A stretch of DNA of 64,000 nucleotides from Forficula auricularia (Eukaryota > Arthropoda > Insecta > Dermaptera > Forficulidae), in assembly GCA_024734495.1 (NCBI GenBank), contig JALMQS010000030.1:9960378-10024377 (forward strand). Reading direction: 5' to 3'. Of the stretch, positions 36,501-44,982 are shown piece by piece. Below the pieces are notes generated by a model, which saw nothing but the letters and a program-made list of their open reading frames with translations, ran no database searches and was not told the origin of the DNA. Position numbers and translations under genes: made by a program. Each line of letters opens with the position of its first letter. The first letter of the stretch is position 1.

Positions 36501-37597
36501 ATTTAAATACTTCTGCATCGATTGGTGGCAAAACGAAATTTATGAACAATACAGTTCCGGAGATATTAAATTTCAAAATCTAGTTTTCAGGCTCTTTAAC
36601 ATTGCACTATACGGGATATCGGAAAATTTACATACATATTTAATTATAATTAAGAAACCCTTCTTACTATTTTTATAAAAAACTAAACCAACATTAAACA
36701 ATAACCAATACATATTTTAAGACAATTTTGATTCATAGTTACAACACAGTTTCTGAGATAATAAGGAATAAATAATGAAAAATGTATAAAAAAAATTTAC
36801 ACTGAAAACAATTTGGCAACAGCGTATTTATTTAACCAGCGAAAGATGCGCTAGATTTTTTCAAAATTATAATCTTCATAAGGTGTAACTTAGGCGTTGA
36901 TTACATTTGTTAAAAAATAACAAAACGATTTTTATAGAAATAAATCGGCCTTTAAAAAGTATTTTATCTGTCATTTTAATATAAAAATATTCAATCTCTT
37001 ACAATGGTGCCAAATTTGTCAAACGAACATGGGATTGGCTAGAATTGGTACATAAACAGCAAAAAGTTTTGGGCTTATGAACTATGAATACTTATTGACT
37101 GTTCTACATGACTCTAGCATTAACTTTTTGCTAGTATTCTCGCGAAACAACTACCTTAAGTAGCAGTTTTACTTGGACGATGCATCTCTTTTTCTTTAGA
37201 ACGTTATTAATATATCATATATGATAAAAATGGATTTAGCAAGATTTACCCTATAAGGTGACGATATTGAAAAAATATTTTCGTTATTTTCCAATTTAAT
37301 TAATATTAAACAAACCTGAGTGGATCCATAAATAACTGAAAGTATTTGAGCAGGCACATGACCTTTCCAAAGTGCTCTTATTCCTTCCTCTTTGACAATT
37401 GTATTTATTGCATGAAATATACCCCAATATTTCGAATGATTTGTTCTTTTCAGTGGTTCCACTTGAAGTTGAAATCGTATTTTGAGAACATCGAGAGGCT
37501 GGCATGTTGCTCTCGTGAAGACGCCACTAAGGGCTCCAGCGATCGCATAATGAAATTTGGAAAGTTGCTTAGTCGATTCTGGATCGAATCCTACCAT
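27546..37597 (-). CDS. Tpc1: Mitochondrial thiamine pyrophosphate carrier (SLC25A19/Tpc family)
   Basis: The five coding exons on the minus strand are 37316-37597, 34574-34747, 34343-34502, 30350-30507 and 27546-27719. All junctions are GT-AG with matching phase (0, 0, 1, 0), giving 315 aa, the normal length for this inner-membrane carrier. The start is MVGFDPES, as in the family. Three carrier repeats are visible, each with a PX(D/E)XX(K/R) signature: QPLDVLKIR (exon 1), SPFDVVRTR (exon 2) and YPLDLMKKR (exon 4). [20 protein letters not shown] and [12 protein letters not shown] are the matching ends of the repeats. Exon 4 carries [15 protein letters not shown], typical of Tpc. The protein should import thiamine pyrophosphate into the matrix. 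The terminal exon is about 2.6 kb from exon 4. ATTAAA about 35 bases after the stop may be the poly(A) signal. The introns hold non-LTR fragments and several MITEs, none touching an exon. Confidence 0.93.
28660..29345 (+). repeat. Repeat R2, copy 2
   Basis: Tandem units of about 120 bp (GGTTACCAATAATAA, TTATTCCTCAAGTA) match the right arm of the fold-back at 2800-3735. It ends in the same CAACGATCCGTTGCAGTTTA block. It is split by a 204-bp MITE at 28820-29023. Confidence 0.75.
28820..29023. mobile_element. hAT-type MITE with internal minisatellite
   Basis: The ends are CGAGGGGTGAACCGCGACC and an inverted counterpart ending CACCCCTCG. The flanks are GTTACCAA (28812-28819) and GTTACTAA (29024-29031), an 8-bp duplication with one change. 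The interior is a short-unit repeat of TTCCAAGTACTTCCAAATA. An orphan end of this family (TCGCGGTTCATCCCTCGG) lies at 33344-33362. Confidence 0.8.
29505..29664. mobile_element. Harbinger-like fold-back MITE, copy 4
   Basis: GCCGGTTGTAT at the left and ACATACAACCGGCC at the right, with TAA/TTA flanks. The left arm is diverged. It lies in the last intron of the carrier gene. Confidence 0.7.
30011..30058 (+). ncRNA. Hammerhead-like motif, variant
   Basis: CTGAAGA, then a GGC..GCC hairpin with a long AT loop, then GAAAGGTTTTC. The order of the two cores is right and stem III could form AGG/TTT-type pairs. No stem I is visible, so this is a weak candidate. Confidence 0.25.
30806..31271. mobile_element. 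TIR element with CAGGGTGTTTCAGGAG ends
   Basis: ACAGGGTGTTTCAGGAG is mirrored by CTCCTGAAACACCCTGT over about 465 bp, flanked by TATA-rich sequence. The arms of about 110 bases are self-complementary. There is no transposase. It lies in an intron of the carrier gene. Confidence 0.75.
31455..31600 (+). pseudogene. Non-LTR retrotransposon C-terminal fragment
   Basis: The plus strand reads [20 protein letters not shown] before shifting frame. It aligns with the RRAIRLIGDPTLSDTLDSIA region of the copy at 19078. It is degraded. Confidence 0.55.
31735..32810 (+). pseudogene. Non-LTR (CR1/Jockey-like) reverse transcriptase, broken
   Basis: The frame around 31850 reads [15 protein letters not shown] (RT motif B), then a stop in the usual YINDI position. 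FADDT (motif C, catalytic aspartates) lies near 31950. A frameshift leads into the intact 155-codon frame 32023-32490. That frame holds [27 protein letters not shown] and a thumb region ending in [15 protein letters not shown]. The distal part to about 32800 is decayed. The endonuclease and ORF1 are absent. It sits in an intron of the carrier gene on the opposite strand. Confidence 0.85.
32811..34342. other. Carrier-gene intron 3, 5'-truncated repeats only
   Basis: TA- and GT-rich low-complexity DNA fills 32811-33270. An orphan hAT-MITE end lies at 33344-33362. An inverted pair lies at about 33880-33950 and 34180-34255 (GAATTGAACACAAATG versus its counterpart). No exon was seen. Confidence 0.5.
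34885..35455 (+). repeat. Interspersed repeat R1, copy D
   Basis: It runs from GACGTGTTCTGATGTGGAC to ACCATACCCTGTATGGTAAA with only one internal unit of the 117-bp module. It lies in intron 1 of the carrier gene. Confidence 0.75.
35489..35737. mobile_element. TIR element R4, intact copy
   Basis: TCGTCGCCTTAGAGTGTAAA at the left and its near complement at the right (..TTTACACTCTAAGCCGACGA). The unit is about 249 bp, non-coding, and contains TTACGATCGTAATTTTAAGT. It gives the uninterrupted reference for the copy at 36312. Confidence 0.8.
35874..36240 (+). pseudogene. Non-LTR retrotransposon endonuclease fragment
   Basis: The plus strand reads [20 protein letters not shown], then [16 protein letters not shown], a stop, LDLFIISHP and [11 protein letters not shown]. 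This is the C-terminal half of an APE-type endonuclease of CR1-like elements. Two stops interrupt it. Confidence 0.8.
36312..37264. mobile_element. TIR element R4, copy split by a piggyBac-type MITE
   Basis: The left part (36312-36441) and right part (37156-37264) together equal the intact R4 copy at 35489. The 714 bases between are a separate insertion at a TTAA. Confidence 0.8.
36442..37155. mobile_element. piggyBac-type MITE in a TTAA site
   Basis: The inverted ends GGTAGTTGTTCC and GAAACAACTACC are flanked by TTAA at 36438-36441 and 37156-37159. TTAA is single in the intact R4 copy, so it is a true target duplication. No transposase frame is present. It lies about 160 bp from carrier exon 1. 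Confidence 0.85.
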
Positions 37598-37937
37598 AGG
37601 GATATTTCTTAAATATAAAATTCATATTTCAATGTCAAATATTATATAATTATTTTGAAATGAATGCCTAATAAAGATAAGATAAAGATATACTTACAAT
37701 TAGAAATCAAAAGATAAAATTAACCAAAAGTTAAAAAAAATGGTTTTTTAATAATATTTAAAATGCACTAAAATGTATAATTATAATTATATTTTTACTT
37801 TTTAAAGTAAGTGTATTTGAAAGTTGTTCGTTAACATTTTTGACAAGTAGCTAGTTTCTATCGGTGTTTAGGAAAGACCAAAGAGGGCACCCAATTCCAC
37901 TTGCTCTTCCTGTCCAATAGACGGGCGGTCAATTTAA

Positions 37938-38090
37938 GGTAGTTCTTTCACAAATGCAAAAATTCAAGAAGTCTTTGAAACTTGGAATAAAAGTCATTAA
38001 AAGTATAATACACATATTGTTAAAATTTGAAGACGATTTGCCACACCAAACATGAAATAATTGCAATTAAAAATGACATTTTTAACATAG
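37938..38090 (+). mobile_element. piggyBac-type MITE, left-end fragment
   Basis: TTAA at 37934 is followed by GGTAGTTCTTTCACAAATGC, matching the start of the element at 36442. The copy is cut where the non-LTR element at 38092 begins. Confidence 0.55.
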
Positions 38091-38091
38091 G

Positions 38092-39110
38092 GTAAATAGG
38101 GATGTGATTCAGAGCATACCAGATCGGGAGATTATAACAATCGCGGGTGATTTTAATGCCAAAGTAGGATCAACTAATGAAGATGTTCATATAAGGAATG
38201 TTGTAGGAAAATACGGTCTTGGAGAGAGAAATGGACGAGGTACAAGACTTATCCAATTCTGTCTGGATAACTCCTTTACGATAACAAATACAACATTCCA
38301 GAACCATAAACGCCGCCTTTACACTTGGGTATCCCCTAATGGATGCCATCGCAATCAAATTGATTACATTCTCATGAGAACGAGATGGAGGTACAACAAC
38401 AAAAAATCTTATTAAAAGTGCGGTAGATATATAATCAAATAAAACGAAAAGAAATTCTTGGATTACTGATGAAACAATGCTGTTGATCGAAGAAAGAGGC
38501 CTTTTAAAATCTAATGGAAATAATGGATTCGTATAATCAAACAAGTAAACAAGAAAATTCAAGCAGCATGTCGAAGAGATAAAAATAACTACTATAAAGA
38601 ATTATGCTCGAACGCTCAAAAGCATGCTGAGCACAACAACTCTAAAGATCTCTTCAAGACATTGAAAATAATCACTATTGAGTTTAGCTCCAGATCTTGG
38701 GCGCTTCAGTTCAATGGAGAGTTTAGCGACACAATTGGGGGTGCGTGTAAAATATGGAGGGACTACTGTGAATCATTATATCAAGAAGATTTACCCGTCA
38801 CAACAACACATTTTTTTGAGAGAGAGCCCGGTATTTTAAGATCTGAAGTAACCCATGCAATAGACCAATTAAAAAACTGCAAATCTCCAGGAAGAGATCA
38901 AATTACAGCAGAGATACTGAAAAATATGGGAGATATAGGAATATCAAGAATTAGTGATATATGCAGCAGGGTGTGGGAAACTGGAAAATGGCCGGATGAC
39001 TGGGTGAGTTCGGTTTTTGTCCCAATACACAAGAAAGGACCCAAAAACGTTTGTGATAATTACAGGCTTATTGCTCTGATACCTCATGCAAGTAAAGTAA
39101 TTCGTCATCA
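38092..39110 (+). pseudogene. Non-LTR retrotransposon, endonuclease plus N-terminal RT
   Basis: The frame 38104-38400 reads IAGDFNAKVGS, NSFTITNTTFQNHKRRLYTW and RNQIDYILM. This is the end of an APE-type endonuclease of the kind often labelled craniofacial development protein 2-like. After a gap of frame breaks, 38662-39110 carries LKNCKSPGRDQITAEILKN, WVSSVFVPIHKKG and NYRLIALIPHASKV, the start of the reverse transcriptase. The catalytic palm is missing because the copy ends at about 39110. Confidence 0.8.
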
Positions 39111-39635
39111 GGGGTGGTCCGCGGAAAATTTTCCACTCGGGCAAGAACTCATTTTGAAGACCCCCTTTAGCCAACAATTTGATTTATCTCATACCAGACA
39201 ACTTTTATTTTTTCATTGCTCCTGAACCACATTAGCATTTGTTATTAAATGCAAAAACAATCCCTGTACAGGCGTGAATAGTCAAGATCACTAACTCACA
39301 ATTTACGTGAAATTAAAAAAACAAAAGACTAAAATGAGTTAAAAAGTGCACAAGTTTTATTTTATTTCACAATTTTATATAAAAGATAAATAAAATTAAC
39401 ACACAGATATAAAATTTCAATAGATTTGAATAAATATCTAATGAGAAAAAAATAAAACTTTTCTTTATTTCTAGTTGATTCGCTTCCGGAGAGAAGAAAT
39501 TGAATCTTTTCATACAATTTCTTTTAAATTACAAAATTCTTAATCAAAAAGCTATTTTCTTATAATTTTTATATTTACTTAAATTAAATTTTTTAGTAGA
39601 TATCCTGGTTATTTCTTGTATACATATATGTATTT
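39111..39635. other. Intergenic AT-rich DNA
   Basis: No exon or repeat was recognised apart from the sharp end of the non-LTR copy. Confidence 0.4.
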
Positions 39636-39840
39636 TTTTATGAAAATGATGAGAGGAGTTACACCAAAGGTGCATCCCTAAAGGCCTGGGTTGGCTCCTC
39701 CATCGTGAAAAGAAGAAGAAGAGGGGATTTTATGGGCTGGGCGGGGGTCTAAGGTATCTGTGGATACGGGTCTTAAACAGCTGAAGGTTATAAGTCGCGG
39801 GGAAGACGGTGGCTGGGAGCGAGTTATATTATTGTAAACG
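39636..39840 (-). mobile_element. SINE fragment, second family
   Basis: The blocks GAGAGGAGTTACACCAAAGG, TGCATCCC and CTCCTCCATCGTGAAAAGAA match the 3' half of the SINE at 58745-59092. The tRNA-like head is missing. Confidence 0.55.
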
Positions 39841-39929
39841 TTTTTAAGATTGTTTTTTAAAAGATTTCTATTTTTTTTTTATTATAAAAATATCAATATT
39901 TTTTTTCTTTTTTAAATTGTATATATTTT

Positions 39930-40183
39930 AAATAAAAGAAATAGCAAAAGCTGCACGACTCTTTATTGAAACTTTGTTAAATATAAATAAATTCCAACTA
40001 TAAAAATTGTTGGAATCCTATATTTAATAATATAAATTAATATTATGCACTAATATTATGTAAATTTCTATTTGTACTTAATTAAAAATATTTTGTATTG
40101 CAGTTTTTATAATTTATTAATAATTATTTTTTCAAATACCATATTATTTTTATTCATCGTCGAGAGTATTATTATTATTAAAA
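39930..40183. repeat. Repeat R5, uninterrupted copy
   Basis: It contains CACGACTCTTTATTGAAACT and TTAAAAATATTTTGTATTGC in one continuous unit. The same two halves lie at 60530-60655 and 62645-62765, separated by the C-rich element. This copy is therefore the empty-site reference. Confidence 0.75.
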
Positions 40184-40635
40184 AATTTAGGGAACGCGGT
40201 GTTGGTTTATAGTGAAACATTGTTAAAATTAAATTAGGTTGGAGTTGGTGGTGTTTCACAAGGAGAAAAATTAAAATACAAAGATTTTTTAGTTTACTCT
40301 ATATATTTCGAGCTCTTAACTCATCGTCAGGAGAACATTGACTAAAGATAACATGATATTTTGAACAGAATTTATTTTAATTTTAATATGATGGACAGTT
40401 ATTTATGACTTAGTGTAAATATGAAAGAATTATCAGAAGGATGGGATGGCTTTAGAGCCGAAAGAACAGATGTAGGGGGACAAAGGGCTGGAATAAAGAA
40501 AAGATATTTATACTTGGAAGTTGCCGAAAATTATGTATGTGTTATAAAGGAGGGCAATAAACTATGGAATGCAATGAGGGTGCATAGCGAAAATTTCATC
40601 TCTCATTTTCTATTTAAAAAAATAAATAAAAATTA
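40184..40635. mobile_element. PLE terminal repeat (pLTR-like), copy 1
   Basis: It starts at AATTTAGGGAACGCGGTGTT and passes GTTTCACAAGGAGAAAAATT, a reverse-strand hammerhead-like motif (40295-40333) and a 71-codon open frame (40421-40636). The same order recurs at 42863-43260. It lies just beyond the C-terminal end of the minus-strand PLE coding fragment, where a terminal repeat is expected. Confidence 0.7.
40295..40333 (-). ncRNA. Hammerhead-ribozyme-like motif
   Basis: On the minus strand: CTC, CTGACGA, a GAG..CTC hairpin, GAAATATATA, GAG. Stem I can pair as CTC/GAG and the cleavage position is after ATA. Identical motifs occur at 42932-42968 and 43422-43459. Confidence 0.5.
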
Positions 40636-40636
40636 A
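40421..40636 (+). CDS. Small open frame inside PLE terminal repeat, copy 1
   Basis: A 71-codon frame starting MKELSEGWDGFRAER and containing YLYLEVAENYVCVIKEGN. It has no known domain. The copy at 43056-43259 differs by one replacement (R to S) and one synonymous change before the tail. It may be a fragment of a larger captured or element-encoded frame. Its strand is opposite to the adjacent GIY-YIG frame. Expression is unknown. Confidence 0.35.
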   Translation: MKELSEGWDGFRAERTDVGGQRAGIKKRYLYLEVAENYVCVIKEGNKLWNAMRVHSENFISHFLFKKINKN

Positions 40637-40677
40637 AAATAAACCCACCATACACTCTCATCGCACTCCAATTCAAA

Positions 40678-41305
40678 TTAAATATCATTGATTAAGATGT
40701 CAATTATTGGTGAAGTTTTGATGTCTGTTTGATTGTTCAAGATGTTTTGATTAAGGTGTATGGCCTTTTTAATTTCAGCTGACTCCAATAAATCCAATTT
40801 CCTACTTTTTGGAATGAAATGTAAAGGGAGGGGGTTGGTCGATGAAGGTGAATGGTTGTGGTCAAACAAATGATCTGCAAAAGCCGAGGTATAACTAAGA
40901 GGGGGGCATTTGGGTTCAAACTATTCACCTGTAGATTGCGAAGAGATCTCATATGTTCAACGTGGCGTTGATTGAAAGATCTACCTGTTTGCCCGATATA
41001 AAACGATTGACAGTCATTACATTGCAATTTATATACACCACTCATTGTTATTGGTTTAATTATATCGATTTTATTGTTAACCAATATGGATGAAAGGTTG
41101 TTCCTGTTATAGAATGCGGGGGTGATATTAAGTTTGCGAAACATATTAGCTATAGGGTGGCTGAGTGGAGAATGGAAATAAAGTAGTTTTTAAAGTCGAT
41201 CAAGTGTCAGGGGTGGTGTTATTATCGCTTATTTTGTGGATGATAGCTAATTCATGGTTATAGTGTTCTGAGGTTAAAGGAATGTTTTCTAATCTATTGA
41301 TAAGT
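40678..41305 (-). pseudogene. Penelope-like element, RT end plus GIY-YIG endonuclease
   Basis: The minus strand runs from RLENIPLTSEHYNHELAI (end of the RT region), through a frame break, to MFRKLNITPAFYNRNNL. The GIY-YIG nuclease follows: SGVYKLQC, YIGQTGRSFNQRHVEHM. After another frameshift near 40870 it continues with LFDHNHSP and LLESAEIKKAI, which holds the expected glutamate. The GIY, YIG and arginine positions are all present. Two frame breaks and one internal stop make this copy non-functional as read. Confidence 0.85.
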
Positions 41306-41309
41306 CAAT

Positions 41310-41521
41310 TCCTTTCTTAGATCTTCGGATTTCTATAATCAACAACCACTTTGAATATCAAATCTACCGAAAACCTACTTTCACAGACACTGTAATTCCC
41401 TATGATTCTAACCACCCCCTCAACACTAAATTATCTGTTTTCTACTCAATGTTCAATAGATTAGAAAACATTCCTTTAACCTCAGAACACTATAACCATG
41501 AATTAGCTATCAACTGGAGAT
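41310..41521 (+). pseudogene. Penelope-like reverse transcriptase fragment, opposite strand
   Basis: The plus strand reads FLDLRISIINNHFEYQIYRK, then PTFTDTVIPYDSNHPLNTK and RLENIPLTSEHYNHELAI. This is the RT thumb region of a PLE. The last words repeat those on the minus strand at 41230-41305, so two PLE copies meet head to head near 41306. The frame runs straight into the N gap. Confidence 0.8.
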
Positions 41522-41621
41522 NNNNNNNNNNNNNNNNNNNNNNNNNNNNNNNNNNNNNNNNNNNNNNNNNNNNNNNNNNNNNNNNNNNNNNNNNNNNNNN
41601 NNNNNNNNNNNNNNNNNNNNN
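41522..41621. other. Assembly gap (100 N)
   Basis: Exactly 100 N, the usual placeholder for a gap of unknown size. It lies inside a PLE copy, so the missing sequence is probably repeat. Confidence 0.98.
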
Positions 41622-41704
41622 TTGTTATAATCTAATAATAAAACTTGAGTAAGATACGAGGTAGGTTTCACAAAAAAAGAAATAAAACAAAATTGAGTTT
41701 TGAA

Positions 41705-41740
41705 TTCGATATATTTCGGGGGTTAGCCCATCATCAGGAG
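41705..41740 (-). ncRNA. Hammerhead-ribozyme-like motif
   Basis: Minus strand: CTGATGA, a GGG..CCC hairpin, GAAATATATC, GAA. Stem I is weaker than in other copies (CT/GA with a mismatch). Confidence 0.45.
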
Positions 41741-42324
41741 TCTAAGAAAACTGATTATATATTGGAAAAATAGTTTTACAAGTAACAATTTTTAAAAAAT
41801 TTTGCAATTCAGTTGCAAATAGTTTTACAAGTAACAATTTTTAAAAAATTCGCAATTCACTTACATGAATCCAACCATTCAACCTCTAATAATAACCCTA
41901 TCCCCATTCATTTCGAAAGAAAAGGCCTTAAATTGATCTCTTGGAATCCACCGAAATAAAAATAGCCCTCTCTAATAATTCAAATATTTTAAATAATCAA
42001 TTGGAAGTGTATAAAAATACAATTATTGATTATATGTTATAATAAATTAACTAAACATTCCTTCCATTGTTCGCATATTGAATATACTAGGGTAATTGCA
42101 CTCTCTCATGCACCTTTCAAGTTGTACCTTCTCAGGTACTTGTCCATTCGTTATTATAATAGCACGTATAGATTCATTTCAGCCAGTTCAAATCTCAATA
42201 GAAAATATTAATTCTTAGAACAACTTCTCCTCTTCCCCTACTTTCCCCTCACGACATTTAAAAAAAATTTTAAAAATTGTTACTTGTAAAACTATTTTTC
42301 CAATATATAATCAGTTTTCTTAGA

Positions 42325-42361
42325 CTCCTGATGATGGGCTAACCCCCGAAATATATCGAAT
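42325..42361 (+). ncRNA. Hammerhead-ribozyme-like motif
   Basis: The plus-strand twin of the motif at 41705, in the other arm of the inverted pair. The core words CTGATGA and GAAATATATC are identical. Confidence 0.45.
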
Positions 42362-42486
42362 TCAAAACTCAATTTTGTTTTATTTCTTTTTTTGTGAAAC
42401 CTACCTCGTATCTTACTCAAGTTTTATTATTATATTAAAATGTTTCACCTAGAACCAACACCGAACTCCTTAAAAGTTATTTTTGT

Positions 42487-42582
42487 TATAATCGTCACCC
42501 ACCATAGTTATTAGCGTGTCATCGGCAAATAGATAAATATCACTTTGCTTAGTCACTCTCACAATGTCATTTATATATATTA
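42487..42582 (-). pseudogene. Non-LTR RT fragment (same family as 31735)
   Basis: The reverse complement nearly matches 31903-31998 base for base, including the FADDT box. It is a short shard of that family at the edge of the PLE cluster. Confidence 0.75.
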
Positions 42583-42594
42583 TTATATATCCGA

Positions 42595-42785
42595 CGATTG
42601 GGAGCCCGAAACACACCCCACCCGACCATTGGCTGGTTCAGTTTTCAATGTGTTTGATTAGAAAAAAAAATGGGAGCCCGAAAAACACCCCGCCCGACGA
42701 TTGGCTGGTTCGGTTTTTCAATATATGTTTGATTAGAAAAAAATGGGAGCCCGAAACACACCCCGCCCGGACTAAAATTTCGGAG
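42595..42785 (+). repeat. Tandem repeat, about 72-bp unit
   Basis: About two and a half units, each starting GGGAGCCCGAAACACACCCC and running through GATTGGCTGGTTCGG and TTTGATTAGAAAAAAA. Confidence 0.8.
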
Positions 42786-42931
42786 GTTCGGTTAGTATAT
42801 ATTCAGTTCGGCTCGGTTGGGTTCGTATAACTCCTTTTCGGGCTGGCAAATTAGATGGTTCGTTAAATTAGGTTGGAGTTGGTGGTGTTTCACAAGGAGA
42901 AAAATTTAAATACAAAGATTTTTTTAGTTTA

Positions 42932-42968
42932 CTCTATATATTTCGAGCTCTTAACTCATCGTCAGGAG
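42932..42968 (-). ncRNA. Hammerhead-ribozyme-like motif, left arm
   Basis: Minus strand: CTC, CTGACGA, hairpin, GAAATATATA, GAG. Same as the motif at 40295. Confidence 0.5.
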
Positions 42969-43055
42969 AACATTGACTAAAGATAACATGATATTTTGAA
43001 CAGAATTTATTTTAATTTTAATATGATGGACAGTTATTTATGACTTAGTGTAAAT

Positions 43056-43259
43056 ATGAAAGAATTATCAGAAGGATGGGATGGCTTTAGAGCCGAAAGA
43101 ACAGATGTAGGGGGACAAAGTGCTGGAATAAAGAAAAGATATTTATACTTGGAAGTTGCCGAAAATTATGTATGTGTTATAAAGGAGGGTAATAAACTAT
43201 GGAATGCAATGAGGGTGCATAGCGAAAATTTCATCTCTCATTTTCTATTTAAAAAATAA
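43056..43259 (+). CDS. Small open frame inside PLE terminal repeat, copy 2
   Basis: A 67-codon frame, near-identical to the one at 40421-40636 (SAG in place of RAG, one silent change). It starts MKELSEGWDGF and ends ..HFLFKK. No domain was recognised. Conservation between two insertions could reflect recent copying as well as selection. Confidence 0.35.
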   Translation: MKELSEGWDGFRAERTDVGGQSAGIKKRYLYLEVAENYVCVIKEGNKLWNAMRVHSENFISHFLFKK

Positions 43260-43421
43260 ATAAAATTAAAAATAAACCCACCATACACTCTCATCGCTCT
43301 CTATGGTGGGTTTATTTTTAATTTTTATTAATTTTTTTAAATAGAAAATGAGATAACTGTCCATCATATTAAAATTAAAATAAATTCTGTTCAAAATATC
43401 ATGTTATCTTTAGTCAATGTT

Positions 43422-43459
43422 CTCCTGACGATGAGTTAAGAGCTCGAAATATATAGAGT
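43422..43459 (+). ncRNA. Hammerhead-ribozyme-like motif, right arm
   Basis: Plus strand: CTC, CTGACGA, hairpin, GAAATATATA, GAG. It mirrors the left-arm motif at 42932. Confidence 0.5.
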
Positions 43460-43586
43460 AAACTAAAAAATCTTTGTATTTTAATTTTTCTCCTTGTGAA
43501 ACACCACCAACTCCAACCTAATTTAATTTTAACAATGTTTCACTATAAACCAACACCGCGTTCCCTAAATTTTATTAGATGGTTCG

Positions 43587-44017
43587 GTTGGCTGACGCCG
43601 ACTGAACCGTCTAATTAAAAGTGAAGTAGATCTATATTAATATAATTATTAATAATATAATACAAATTATTTACAATATTTTTATTAAATCAAACCACAT
43701 AATAGAACCGAATATGTGCAAATCGACTCCGATTCCGATAGTATATATATACATATTCAGAGTTCGACTCGGTTGGTTTCGTATAACTCCTTTTCGGGCT
43801 AGAATTGCTCGTTTAATATAATAAGATATTAAATAAATTTATAATTTTTCTCATTAATATATCAAAGAATAATTGATACATCAACGAGAATTATTTTGAA
43901 GTTCTACTTTGTGGCATACAATCAGAAGAATTAGGCGGGCCACTTAAGCCGTCAGATTCGAACATGAACCTGCTTTATCGAAACTAACTTCTATTTGATA
44001 AATATTAGCCTATACCT
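43587..44017. other. Flanking repeat DNA split by the PLE insertion
   Basis: The words CTCGGTTGG and TCGTATAACTCCTTTTCGGG occur both before (42805-42845) and after (43765-43800) the PLE derivative. The host sequence is therefore itself repetitive. No gene was seen. Confidence 0.5.
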
Positions 44018-44274
44018 CAGTGGCACAACCACTGGGTGGGGGCTTCAGCTGAAGCCCCCCCCCCCAGGACAGAAAAAAATAAAAGTAAAAGTGAAAAAAA
44101 TTAACAAATGATAATGAGAAAGATAGTTGGTAAATTTTAATAAATATTTTCACTAAAAATTAAGACAAAAAACAAAAGAATTTCCATAAGTGGGACGGTT
44201 GCTTATTTTTAAGAATGCAAGTAAATATATTTTTCCCGTGCTAGTCTTATTAAAATCCTGGATGCGCCCCACTG
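44018..44274. mobile_element. hAT-type MITE with 8-bp target duplication
   Basis: It begins CAGTGGCACAACC and ends GCGCCCCACTG. The flanks are CTATACCT (44010-44017) and CTATACCC (44275-44282), 7 of 8 identical. The interior has a GGGGGCTTCAGCTGAAGCCCC palindrome-like core and AT-rich sequence. There is no transposase. Confidence 0.8.
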
Positions 44275-44982
44275 CTATACCCCTATACCTATAAATCTAT
44301 TTTGCTAATATTAACATATATATATCGTCCAAATAGAATTTATTATCTGTTGCTTTCAATATTTTTAAAATTAAGAAAAAAATAGTTCAAATGATAAACA
44401 ATTTTATTAAAAAATTTTTTTATAAGTATTAATTTTATATAGAATTTATTTAGTCTGATTTGATATTGATCTTAATTAAAGGAGACAATGAAATGTAAGA
44501 AAATATAATTTTATTTATTTATTTTACCTAGACCTGCAAGGAAATGGATCCCTGGGTCATATATGTACATTCTATTGAATTAAAAACAAAACAAATTTAA
44601 TTAAAATAATATTTGTAGATTATTAATTACAAAGACGAAAAACATTCATTCAAACATTTTAAAAAATAGCAAAAAGCTCTTCCTGGGAAAAGTGAAATAG
44701 CCATCCCGGCATTCGCCTTAAGCTGTTGAGGAAAACCAGGGTAAAACCTTAACAAGGATGGAAATATAAAAATTACCTCATAATAAATTGCCAGACAGAG
44801 CTAAATCAACATTATCATTCTGAAAAATAAAAAAAAACAATATTCGTCAATAGGCATTTAAATTCATCTTGCTCAATACTATTTGAATTGAAGAAAAAGG
44901 GGATTAAAGTAATTATTATTTATGCAAACTAACCTGTCTTAATTTTTTTTTATTTGAATAGTACATCTGTTTTCGAATTTCT
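44275..44982. other. AT-rich intergenic DNA
   Basis: No gene was seen apart from a possible exon that begins at 44983. Confidence 0.45.

Larger units (their letters stand above)
41629..42480. mobile_element. PLE terminal repeats in inverted orientation
   Basis: The arm 41629-41815 (ATAATAAAACTTGAGTAAGA, GGTAGGTTTCACA, hammerhead-like motif, TTGGAAAAATAGTTTTACAA) is mirrored by 42262-42446. The interior holds a duplicated TAGTTTTACAAGTAACAATT block. It also holds stop-interrupted sequence (about 41870-42210) that could be the decayed N-terminal part of a PLE frame. Confidence 0.75.
42863..43573. mobile_element. Complete fold-back PLE derivative with 13-bp target duplication
   Basis: ATTAGATGGTTCG occurs at 42850-42862 and again at 43574-43586, bracketing a 711-bp insert. 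The insert is one terminal-repeat unit (42863-43265) followed by an inverted partner (about 43300-43573). Each arm contains a hammerhead-like motif, in opposite orientation. The unit encloses the small frame at 43056-43259. No RT or nuclease is inside, so mobilisation would have been in trans. Confidence 0.85.
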
